From Limonium bicolor (Eukaryota > Streptophyta > Magnoliopsida > Caryophyllales > Plumbaginaceae), in the NCBI GenBank assembly GCA_023374045.1, contig CM041776.1, positions 140,309,296 to 140,373,295 on the forward strand: a DNA stretch of 64,000 nucleotides, read 5' to 3'. Numbering within the stretch: the first letter of the stretch is position 1; each line of letters starts with the position of its first letter. Below the pieces are notes generated by a model. It saw only the letters and a list, made by a program, of their open reading frames with translations, did no database searches and was not told where the DNA came from. Of the stretch, positions 1 through 10,354 are shown one piece after another. Made by a program: the position numbers and the translations under genes.

Positions 1-2626
1 TGTCACCAGAGTCCACTCTATCATGTCCACTTATGTTCCTCGAGCAATTCTCGAACAACTGATAACATTACATGTACTTTTATTAACATCGGGGTAACAT
101 GATTGTTTAAAGTCTAATGCTCATAACTTATCCCCGTTAACTTAGTTAAATAACTTCACATTTTAACTTGTTTTACTTTTACATTTTAATACAACTTTTC
201 CCCCACTAAATTGCCATTATAACTCACTTAACATGTCCTTAACAATCTTATAATATCATTGCTTGTCAATCCCCATCATTACACATCATTTTTATACCTT
301 AAACAACATTTTTAGAGTGGTCCGGGACTTAGTCCTTACCTTAAGTCCCGGACCAATACTTACAGAGACTCTCGGCTGTTTTAATAGGGTGGTCCGGGAC
401 TTCATACAAGTCCTAAGTCCCGGACCATTCTAGGCAAAAACTCTCAGGGGTATTTAAGGGGGTGGTCCGGTACTTCTTACATAACCTAAGTACCGGACCA
501 AGACTTGCAAGAATCCTCGGCCCTTTTACATGTACGGTCCGGGACATCATCTAAAACCTAAGTCCCGGACCACTGTAACAGATTCTCAAATTTGACATTT
601 TCTAGCCTTGTTTCATCTATTCTCTTCATCCATTTATTACCCAAACTTCACACATAAACTTAGGCATATTCTAATACCAAAATATCACTTTGATTCACCT
701 TGTAACATTCTCCATTTGATTTTCTAAGTGGTGTTTCACCTATAATGACTACTATACCAAGATGTCTCCCTCACCATCACAACATCATTTCCCAAGCATC
801 TCTTCTTACTAACCCAAATCTTCTTTTCACAACTTCTTAAAATTCCTTACTCAAAATCCTTACCTAAACATCATTCCCTCCTTATTCATCAACATTACCT
901 AAACCTTAAACAAACTTCTCCAAGACTTTAATACATCCTAAAGAACACCTATTGGATTTCTAGAACTTCCAAGATAATGCTATATCCTTGTAGCACTTTA
1001 GAACACCTTAAAACATGTTTTCTTTCTTAGTAAAACATTCATCCTTTCCTAACATATCCTAGTTCACCAAAGTTCATTTAAGCACTTAAAACTCCTTATA
1101 CATTATTCAAATTTTGCCATGGGTTCTCTTAGCACATATTCATTCCAAAACTCATGGTTTTCACCATTAAACATTCAAGAACACTTATATCCATCAAGAG
1201 CCTTCTCACACACAAAACTTCACCAAACTTACACTACATCACAATATAGTGCATAATTTAAATTGCTTGGCACTTAGGCCCTTAAATAACATGGCTCTTA
1301 GGCCCTTAAATTGCATAAACCTTAAATACTGAATTTCCCACATAAATAATGCCTTTGACCTGCAATTTACACCCAACAATCCATATGCCCTTAATAAACT
1401 CCTTGAGAGCATTTCACTAGGTCATTTACCATTAGCTCCTTAGGTAGTTTTAATAAGCAATATAAGCTCCTTTCTCCTAAGACATTAAACTACATTGAGA
1501 TATCATATTTACCTCTTTTCCTCACAAACTTCTTTCTTGTTTCCTTGTTTAAAAATAGGCTAAGCTTAGTTGCTTGTCAACTTCTAAACATTATACAAAC
1601 AATGTAATGAGTATTCAAGCTCCAAGATTAATCTCATTATAAACCCTAGGTTTTACATTGTTCGAAAAGCATTAAGATAGTAGTTTTACCTTGTCATTTG
1701 AAGAGAGTTTGAATATCTATCAAGAGAGGACTCCACCAAGTCCTTGAAAGGTTGGAATGAAGTTAGAACAAAGCAATATAATGAGCACCATTAATGGTGT
1801 TTTTCGGTCAACATAAGAACATGGAGGAAACATCATTTTTCTTTGAAATTCCTTACCTAGAAGTAAGGAGAGCAATAATATCTAGAAACATAAGCTCAAG
1901 CTCCTTCAATGGTGGAACTCCATGGCACCGAAATGGGCCCCTTGGAATTTTAAGAAGATAGGAATGAGGAGCTTGATGAGACAAAGGGGATGGTGGTGTT
2001 TGTTTTTGATATGGTTAAGTGAGCTAGAAAATATTGGCAATGGAAGATGAAGGTTCATGGTGGTGCTGTAGCAAACCGTAGAAGAGAGCAAGAAGGGAGG
2101 AAGAAGACGTTTGAAATGAAGAGAAATGAGAGAATGAAGATAAGTTCTACTTTGGAAGATATTATGTAGTAAAGCAAATAGTAAGTTGCTTTAGTATTTG
2201 TTATTTATTTGTTAACTTGCAAGGTGGTGACTCACCTCATAAAACCGGCCCCCAATAGTTATCTAGGGGTATTTTAGTCTTTGTTGACTCATTTAATTAC
2301 TTATAACAACATATGTTACAACCTAGCTTATTAAAGTCACTATTCATTAAAACAAGGCACATAGAAGTGAAATTTTGATTTCCCATTGATATAGACTTCC
2401 AAATGTGTTACAAAGTAGTACACATATTAATTAAAGAGTAATTATGGACATTGAGCCACTCAAAACTCATTTACAAGACAATTTTTCAGAAATGTGCTTT
2501 AAGACTCCTTAAAGCACATTTTATGTTTTAAATTGTTTTCAAGCTTGGTTTCCTTTGGTAATTGATTTAATATGTTCATTAACATATTTATAAGATATGA
2601 CCTTTAGGTCTTATACAAATTTATCC
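1..2626 (-). repeat. Element B left LTR (sense 3' LTR), first part
   Basis: Near-identical to 23464-26052 of B's right LTR. Relative to that copy it keeps a stretch of roughly 80 bases around 2430-2510 that the right LTR lacks. It holds the four-hairpin array at 319-571 and a degenerate promoter region near 2150. It stops abruptly at 2626, where element A begins. No gene is supported: the small reading frame at 1906-2091 is LTR leader. Confidence 0.9.
319..571. repeat. Array of four 36-base hairpins in B LTR
   Basis: Four inverted repeats start at 319, 391, 464 and 536, so the period is 72-73 bases. Each is 36 bases long with 12-base arms of the type GGTCCGGGACTT and AAGTCCCGGACC and a 12-base loop. 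Repeat 3 changes the arm to GGTCCGGTACTT with the matching change AAGTACCGGACC opposite, so pairing is kept. Repeat 4 has one unpaired position. The array lies in the transcribed leader part of the LTR when read on the minus strand. Confidence 0.9.
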
Positions 2627-2718
2627 TGTAACACCCCTACTACACACTTACTATAAACTGGAGTCGCAGCGGAAAATAAACAACTAAATAATAACTAAAC
2701 GATTGGTGCTACAACGCC

Positions 2719-2740
2719 GTCAACCACCCACGTGGTTAAC
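2719..2740 (-). other. Conserved U5 hairpin with CCAC loop
   Basis: Arms GTCAACCAC (2719-2727) and GTGGTTAAC (2732-2740) flank the loop CCAC. One position is not Watson-Crick. Equivalent hairpins are at 21966-21987 in B (arms GTTAACCAC and GTGGCTAAC), 46764-46785 in E (arms GTTAGTCAC and GTGACTAAC, fully paired) and 54280-54301 in A-prime. The E arms differ from A on both sides in a matching way. It lies about 95 bases from the sense 3' end of the LTR. Confidence 0.75.
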
Positions 2741-2990
2741 AAGGCTGAATAAATACAAGTGTATCGGTCTGATGATCAGACTCCCGAGCATAGAACTAAT
2801 AACCGCATATACATAAACACAATACCGAGTATTTACTTACAACCTTCACTGTAAACCATCACTGTAAACTGTTCACAACCAAAACATAACGCCACGGGAG
2901 CACAGGCGCATCCCGGGCCCAACATCCAAAAAAAACAAAGTACATCTACAGCCTAGAATCTAGAGCCACTCTGCTTCCTCGATCCTCATC

Positions 2991-3737
2991 CTGCAGTAAA
3001 AAAAATGGAGCCCCCGAGGGGGTTAGCAACCCTTGGCTGGTATGGTTAACGCGCAGCCCATCGGCTACCGGGATACGCGCAACTACTTGTCATGATAACA
3101 TGGCATTCATTTAACATAACATAACATAATGTGGCATAGCATCGTTATTGCATAGCACAACATCACATACACAGTGATACTCTTTCCACAATAACAAACC
3201 AAGAAGGTTAAACAACATAAGAAGCCTAGAGAATGATTCACTCTCATGTTAAGCTCATTACACACACTCATTACCGTTCTGTTATTCGAACGAGTAACTT
3301 AGGTCACAGATGGTTCGAATATAGAGACCCGAACACACCACACAAACACATGTTCCCACTAAACCGATCATAAGTCAGAATAGGTAAGCTTTGGAGGAAG
3401 CTAGCGGGAGATCGAACGCCAAATTAAGGAGAACAATCTTAACAACATAAGAGTCGAATCTGATTCAGATATCTACTCTTAACTTACATGCATGACCGGA
3501 CAACCGGATTCCTCACTTCCCAGTTAGCACTTGTTAGAAGTTCATGGTGGAACTTAACAAACAATACACAACAGGTGGTAAGTCATGTTAGACACACACA
3601 AGGGAAATGAGTCACATCATAACATCACAATAAAGTCATTACATGTTTAAGTCTTATAAAGTCGTAAACACACAGAAAAACAAACAACACACAAGCCGGT
3701 GTAAACCGGTAGGCAACAGACTGCAAGAAAACCATAC
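2991..3737 (-). other. Predicted leader intron inside A 3' LTR (747 bases)
   Basis: On the minus strand the donor reads AAG|GTATGG at 3738/3737 and the acceptor TTTTTTTTACTGCAG|G at 2991/2990. A plant-type branch sequence CTAAC lies at 3022-3026, about 31 bases upstream of the AG, with a CCCCC-TC-GGGGG hairpin between them. Comparable sites occur in the other LTR (14011 to 13241), in A-prime (55348 to 54583), in B (CAG|GTATGG at 23462, acceptor at 22231) and in E. The sites are seen directly. That they are spliced is inference. Confidence 0.5.
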
Positions 3738-4010
3738 CTTGGTCCTTGCTTCGATTTGTTTCCACCGTAGGTCACCCCTATACATGATTAATAACGTCGG
3801 TTAATTAAACGTACTAGTTCGTCAGTAGCTCATCACTTTACGTTTCTAGTTATTTTACTTTCACACTTGTTATTACTTCTCACCATTTTAATTGCCATTA
3901 TAACACTCCTAACATGTCTTAATTAACCTCATATCATCATTACTTACTAATCACCATTTTTAGACATCGTTTTCTACCTTAAAACAAAGTTTTTGGTCCA
4001 TACAGTGGCC

Positions 4011-4259
4011 TGTCCGAACTTGTGTCCGGACTTCCCAAGTTCGGACACAAGTCGAGACTCAAAACTGAAAACAGACGCCTGTCTGAACTTGTGTCGGACT
4101 TCGGATGTTCGGACATGGGTCGAGAAAATTTCAAAGTAGAAGCAGGTACGTCCGAACTTGTGTCCGGACTTCCCAAGGTCGGACACAAGCCGAGACTCTA
4201 AAATTTTTACACAACAGGGCTTGTCCGAACGTCCATGTCCGGACGGATGTTCGGACAAG
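4011..4259. repeat. Array of four TCCGAAC/GTTCGGA hairpins, A left LTR
   Basis: The first unit has perfect 12-base arms TGTCCGAACTTG (4011-4022) and CAAGTTCGGACA (4036-4047). Later units, the last ending near 4258, are partly eroded. Between units lies a CGAGACTC-type spacer. The other LTR carries the same array at 14285-14534. It lies in the transcribed leader on the minus strand. Confidence 0.85.
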
Positions 4260-6517
4260 GCAAAACACTCATTTTCTAAGCCTTTAAACACTTAACCAAT
4301 TTTCACCAAACTTCTCTAAAGCCTCATAATGTTTTCTAACATCATTTGGTACACTTACACCCTCATACAACATCCATAAAACTCATTTCTAATTCCTTAA
4401 GACTTTACTCATTTCTACCTAAAATTCCTAACACTTACAATGTTTTCTCCTAGGTCTCTAAGTGGTGTTTCATACCTAAGATGATCACTTATGCCAAAAT
4501 ACTCCCTCACCACAACAACATCATCTCTCAAGCATCTATTCTCCCAACTAACTCCTTATGTCATTCTTGAAATCCTTTTTCAAGTTTACACTTTCTCCTT
4601 GTTCACCAAAGTTTGAATAAATCTTAACACAAGTCTAAATGACTTTGGTGTATCCCAAAATATTCATTTGCATTATAAAATCCTCTAGAACATTGCCTAG
4701 GACCCTTTTACATCTTTAAACACCTTAATGCATGCTTCTTCCACTAGTTGAACACTTAGCCATTCTAAACATTTCCTAACTTACCAACTCATTTTAAACC
4801 CTTAGAACTTCTTGTTTATTACCTAAATTTTGACATGAACTCTCCTAGAACATTACTAAACAAAAACACATTGTTTCCATCATTGAACAACCAAGAACAC
4901 TAAATCCATCAAACACATTCTTATACACAAACTTCATACATTTAGCACTACATCACAATATAGTGCATAATTTAAATTGCATGGCACTTAGGCCCTTAAA
5001 TAACATGGCTCTTAGGCCCTTAAGATGCTTAAACCTTAAACACTGAATTTCCCACATTATATTTGCCTTTGACCTGCAAATACACTCAACAATACATATG
5101 CCTTTTACTAAGCCTTGAGAACATTTTACTAAGTCATTCACCATTGGCTCCTTAGATCATTTTAATAAGCAACATAAGCTCATTTCTCCTAAGACTTTAA
5201 ACCACATTAGGTTCACATTTACCTCTTTTCCTCACAAACTTCTTTTTTGTTTCCTTGTTTAAAATCGGCAAGGCTTTTGATTGTTTGCCAACTTCTAAAC
5301 ATTATACAAACAACATAATGAGTATTCAAGCTTTAAGCTTCATCTCAATGTAAACCCTAGATTGTACATTGTTTCAAAAGCATTAAGATAAATGTTTTAC
5401 CTTAGAACTTGAAGAGAGTTTGAATATCTATCAAGAGAGGATTCCACCTAGTCCATGAAAGGTTGGAATGAAGCTAGAACAAAGCAACATAAGGACTCCA
5501 TTAAGAGTGATTTTCGGTCAAGATAAAAACATGGAGGAAACATCATTTTTCTTTGAGATTCCTTACCTAGAAGCAAAGAAGATCAATAATATGTAGAAAT
5601 ATAAGCTCAAGCTCCTTCAATGGTGGAACTCCATGGCACCGAAATGGTGGTCTTGAAGTTTTGAGAAGGTAGGAATGAAGAGCTTGATGAGAGGAAGAGA
5701 ATGGTGTGTTTGTTTTTGATTTGGTTTAGTGAGCTAGGAATTACAAGAGGTCAAAGATGGAGTTTGTGTAGTACTATTGCAAATCGTGAATGGAAGAAAG
5801 AAGAGAGGTTGAAGAAGACTTGGAACCGTGGGAAATGAAGAAGGGAAATGAGAGAATGAGATAAGTGAGTTTGTTTTGCTTTTTAGAAGATATTTATACC
5901 TTAAAGCAAATAGTAACTTAAGAGTCATCTTTATTTACTTAACAAGTTACAAGAGTGGTGAGTCACCACACTTAAAAACCGGCCCCTATTATTATAACAA
6001 GGGTATTTTAGTCTTTGATGACTCATTTAATTACTTATAACAACATATGTTACAAACTAGCTTATTAAAGTTACTATTCATAAAACAAGGCACATAGAAG
6101 TGAAATTTTTGATTTCCCATTGATATAGACTTCCAAATGTGATACTATATAGTACACATGTTAATTAAAGAGTAATGATGGACATTTAGCCATTCAAAAC
6201 TCATTTACAAGACAATTTTTCAAAAATGTGCTTTAAGACTCCTTAAAGCACATTTTGTGTTTTAACTTGTTTTTAAGCTTGGTTTTTTGGTAATTGGTTT
6301 AATATGTTCATTAGTATATAAATAAGGTCTTGGTAAGTTCATTAGGTCTTACCAAGCTTATTCCAAGCTTAGAGCACATTTTGGCCTTTATTGACCTTAA
6401 AGCACATTTTGTGTTTCCTATGATTTAAATTGCTTACAAATGTTTCTAAGACTCTTTTTAGTCTCACCACACCTTATTTTAGTGTTTAAACAACATAACT
6501 AGGTTTGGGGTATTTCA

Positions 6518-6554
6518 ATCTACCCCCCTTAAAAGAACTTTGTCCCCAAAGTTC
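6518..6554 (-). other. 3' polypurine tract with adjacent stem-loop (A)
   Basis: On the sense strand AAGGGGGGTAGAT abuts the LTR start TGAAATACC, preceded by TTTT. Immediately upstream in sense is a hairpin with arms GAACTTTG (6535-6542) and CAAAGTTC (6547-6554) and a 4-base loop. The PPT primes plus-strand DNA synthesis in LTR elements (established). The hairpin recurs in B, E and A-prime. Confidence 0.85.
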
Positions 6555-6766
6555 ATACTTCCACATATCCTAAATATTAGAACACGGGAATACATATAGC
6601 AATATTTCCATACAATCATTAACAACACACTTACATAACATTGGACACAAGGTCCATACAACATATACAACATCATCAACATCATTCAGACACAACGGTC
6701 TGTAACATGACAACATAACATAGATGATGTATTTAAATACACGTCGTACACACATAACCGAAACGG
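6555..6766. other. Non-coding 3' region of element A
   Basis: AT-rich stretch between the two PPT-like tracts, with loose tandem motifs of the type gacacaaggtc and gacacaacggtctg spaced by acataacaa runs. The same layout is at 58004-58225 in A-prime and, longer, at 17200-17480 in B. I see no gene. Confidence 0.6.
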
Positions 6767-6801
6767 CTCTACCCCCCTTAAAAGGGGTACGCCCCGTACC
6801 C
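6767..6801 (-). other. Second, internal PPT-like tract with its own stem-loop (A)
   Basis: The tract ctctaccccccttaaaa repeats the 3' PPT about 250 bases farther into the element. Its adjacent hairpin has arms GGGTACG (6785-6791) and CGTACCC (6795-6801) around CCC. The loop is like that of the 3' PPT hairpin but the stem is unrelated. It lies just after the pol stop codon. Confidence 0.75.
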
Positions 6802-6813
6802 TATACACATACA

Positions 6814-9800
6814 CTAAGAAGTAAACAATGACGGGTACTTCGCCTTCATCTTATCTTCCAGCTCCCAAGTGGCCTCCTCAACGTCCTGGTTAGACCAAAG
6901 AACCTTCACCAGTCTCACAGACTTATGGCGAGTGTCTCGAGTCTTAGTATCCATAATCCGTACCGGAGTCTCCACTGATCGCATGGTCGGCTCTAAGGTT
7001 AGCCTTTCAGGCTGAAGCACATGAGACATATACTTCTTCAACTGGGACACATGAAATACATCATGTACCTTGCCCAGCTCGGCGGGTAGATCAAGTCTGT
7101 AAGCTACCGGGCCGATCCGCTCCGTCACAACATAAGGCCCCACATATTTCAGGGCTCAACTTGCCCTTCTGGCCAAAACGAAATACTCCCTTCATGGGGG
7201 ATACTCTCAAAAATACCTGATCGCCCACGGCAAACTCCAGGTCACGTCTGCGCACATCTGCGTACGGCTTTTGTCTATCCTGAGCTGCCTTCATGTTAGC
7301 CCGGATCTGGCGAACTTCTGCCTGAACTTGTTCCAGATACTCTGGTCCTATAATGACCGTCTCACTCGACTCATCCCAGCATAATGGCGTGCGGCATGGT
7401 CTACCGTACAAAGCCTGGAAAGGAGACATCTTGACCGAAGCATGGTAACTGTTGTTGTAGCTAAACTCGATCAGATGTAACTTGTTAATCCAGCTGGTCT
7501 GAAAGTCAAGTGCACATGCACGTAACATATCCTCAAGTGTCTGGATGGTGCGCTCACTCTGGCCATCTGTCTGTGGGTGAAACACTGTACTCAATTTCAG
7601 TTCGGTACCCAGTGCTTCTCGCGTAGACTTCCAATACCTCGATAAGAATCTGGTATCTCTGTCAGATACAATCGTTTTCGGTACCCCATGATGTCTTACA
7701 ATCTCTCTGTCGAAGAGTTCTGTCAGTTTTGCCACTTTCCTGGTGTCCTTCATCGGTATGAATCGAGCCACCTTGGTCAGTCGGTCAACAACAACCCAAA
7801 TCATATTCAGACCTCCCCTTGTAGGCGGAAGCCCTACTAAAGTCCATGGAAATATCATGGAACTTCCACTCAGGCACTGGCATTGGCTGTACCATACCAC
7901 CAGGCCGTCGGTGCTCAAACTTGACCTTCTGACAAGTGAGACACCTCAACACATAATCACTTACATCTTTTTTCATTCCAGTCCACAAAAATATCTTTTC
8001 ATACCCTTATACATCTTTGAAGCTCCGGGGTGAATCGAAGTAGTAGAACAGTGGGATTCACTCAATATGCGCTCCTTCAACTCAGCGCTACTCCTCGGTA
8101 TACACAGTCGGCCATTAAGCCTAATCAGGTCATCATCGTGGAGTCTGAAGTCGTACTTCTGACCCTCGAATGTGCCATCAATAAGCTTCTGCCTGATATC
8201 CAACATATACTGATTTGTCATCTGAGCACTCCCACCTCTTCAACCAGCCAGTATGAGAGACTAGCGAATGGAGAGAGTGTGCTCGGCGACTCAAAGCGTC
8301 AGCTACCACATTTGCCTTACCCTCTTTGTACTGTAGATTAATGTCGTAGTCGTTTAGAAACTCAACCCACCTTCTTTGTCTTATGTTCAAAACCTTCTGA
8401 GTGAACAAGTACTTTAAACTCTTGTGGTACGAATAAATTGTCACACTTACCCCATACAAATAATGTCACCATATCTTCAGTGCAAAAACAATGGCACCCA
8501 ATTCTAAGTCATGGGTAGGGTAGTTCTCCTCATGCTTCTTCAGCTGTCGGGAGGCGTAAGCTACGACCTTCCCGTGTTGCATCAACACAACCCATATCTC
8601 TGCCTGATGCGTCGCAATAGACCTCAAAACCATCTAGACCGTCTGGTATAGTCAGGACTGGTGCAGATGTCAGAGCATCCTTGAGACTCTGAAAAGAATC
8701 TCACAGTCGACTGTCCACTCGAATGGTGCATCCTTTTTCATCAAAGAAGTCATCGGCTTCGAGACACTGGAGAAGTCCTTCACAAACCTCCTATATAACC
8801 TGCCAGACCGAGGAAGCTCCTGATATCGGTAACTGTTTTCGGCCTAGGCCAGGTGCGCACTGCATCAATCTTTGCCGGATCAACAACGATCCCGGTCTAA
8901 GAAATCACATGACCAAGAAAGGATACTTGGTTCAACCAAAATCGCACTTTGAAAATTTCGCATACAACTGATTCTTTCTCAATGTTTGTAACACATTTCT
9001 CACGTGGCTTTCATGCTCACCTCTCGATTTCGAATACACAAGAATATCGTCAATGAAGACTACCACAGACTTGTCCAACTGATCTTGGAACAAGCGGTTC
9101 ATTAAATCCATGAACTTAGCTGGTGCATTGGATAACCCAAACGGCATAACCATAAACTCATAATGTCCATACCTTTTTTGAATGCTGTCTTCTCAATATC
9201 ACTGTCACGGATGCAATCTGATGGTATCCAGATCGTAGATCTATCTTGGAGAATACTGATGCACCCCTCAACTGATCAAATAAATCGTCGATGCGTGGTA
9301 AAGGGTAACGGTTCTTCACCGTAACTGCATTCAGTTCTCGATAGTCAATACACAGGCGGAGACTACCGTCCTTCTTCTTCACAAATAGGACCGGTGCTCC
9401 CATGGTGAAACGCTAGGGCGGATAAATCCCTTGTCGAGTAGGTCTCTCAGCTGCTCCTTGAGCTCTGTCATCTCTACTGGAGCCATACGATAGGGCGCCT
9501 TCACAATTGGTCCGGTGCCCGGAACCAATTCAATCTCAAACTCCACTTCCGTGCTGGCGGCATGCCCGACAGTTCCTTAGGAAATACATCAGGAAACTCC
9601 GACACTACCGGCACATCTGGGCTAAACTCTGGATCTCTCTCTATGTCCTGGACATAGCAGAGGTATACATCACTCCCTCGCCGTAGTTCACGACACATAG
9701 CCATGGCGGTGATGATCTGAGTCGAAGGCTCCCTGTGCCTCTGGGGTAAGATATAGTAACCCCAGACGGACTCCGAAAGAAGCAGTCGATGCTCGGCACA

Positions 9801-10168
9801 TAGGATTCTGCCCTTGTACCACTCCAACCAGTTCATCCCGACAATCACATCAAAGCCAAGTCCGTCGAATCTATCAAGTCGATCGAAATTCTTCACCTCT
9901 GATTCTCACAACAACATCTCGGTGGTAGCGGGTACACTGATCCGCTCTTTCGACGGGAGAGTGACTAGGAAGTCTGGCATCTCATCACCGTCTAACCCCA
10001 GCCTCTTCGCAAAAGATAGCGAGATAAATGTATGAGAGGCTCCAGAGTCGAACAAGATCGAAGCGTCCACGCCATTGACTGGAAAGGTACCGGTGAGGAT
10101 TGTGCCGCTCTTGCCGGCTTCTGCCTCATTGCAGACACTCAGTGTACCTCCCGTTCCGAGAGCACAGC
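6814..10168 (-). pseudogene. pol: Element A pol (protease, RT, RNase H, integrase, chromodomain-like), broken
   Basis: Sense order from 10168: aspartic protease with the DSGA active site at 10038-10049 and GFDVIVGMNWL downstream; RT with [11 protein letters not shown] and the FIDD catalytic pair at 9046-9051; RNase H with a [11 protein letters not shown] block in which the usual Asp of YSDHK is Tyr; an integrase zinc region ending CLTCQ; a DDE core with [15 protein letters not shown] and a [11 protein letters not shown] segment; the GPY-type block [10 protein letters not shown]; and a tail VEEATWELEDKMKAKYP resembling the Tekay chromodomain. The stop is at 6814-6816. The length of about 1,118 codons fits a chromovirus pol. 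Damage includes a lost G near 9400 before the RT, a frame break around 9530, one near 9155 and several in integrase. A splice-like acceptor TTAG|GC at 10169 marks the start of the coding block. Confidence 0.9.
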
Positions 10169-10354
10169 CTAATTCATTGGCAAACTAATAAGTATTGGGC
10201 AACAACACGGTTGATATACTTCAACAACTTCACTTATTCATTAACACACTTTTTACATTATACATTGGTTTACACTGTTGACATAGCTAACACATATATA
10301 AATCCTTGACATACACTGGCTTAACACATTACACAATTATACAAGGCTTTAAAA
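10169..10354 (-). other. Spacer between AlkB-like ORF and protease (A), possible 3' intron end
   Basis: AT-rich 186-base stretch with stops in all sense frames, ending ATGAATTAG|GCTGTG, a usable plant 3' splice site that enters the protease frame. A-prime has the same spacer at 61657-61840. The AlkB-like ORF and pol are therefore not one continuous frame. Confidence 0.55.

Larger units (their letters stand above)
2627..6517 (-). repeat. Element A 3' LTR (left in window)
   Basis: Matches 12874-16768 with only scattered differences, an estimated few percent by eye. It starts TGTAACACCCC and ends GGTATTTCA. The part equivalent to U5 (about 2627-3740) holds conserved blocks shared with LTRs of B, E and A-prime. 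The array of TCCGAAC hairpins is at 4011-4259 and the TATA box at 5891-5898. No host gene is present. Confidence 0.95.

Noticed and set aside
1..10. Window start as a true element boundary (it coincides with the predicted donor site at 23463/23464)
   Set aside because: The coincidence with the window edge carries no information; B's left LTR clearly continues upstream because the right LTR has 1.6 kb more.
319..571. CRISPR-like array
   Set aside because: Units are inverted repeats in a plant LTR with no spacer diversity, and the spacing sequences are themselves repeated between LTR copies.
1906..2091. Repeated small frame MLSSTVCYS in both B LTRs (also 25410-25682)
   Set aside because: It lies in the LTR leader, differs in length between the two LTRs and shows no domain; best treated as LTR repeat.
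7743..8341. Plus-strand open frames across A's integrase and RNase H region
   Set aside because: They are the complement of clear integrase and RNase H motifs on the minus strand and have no domain of their own.
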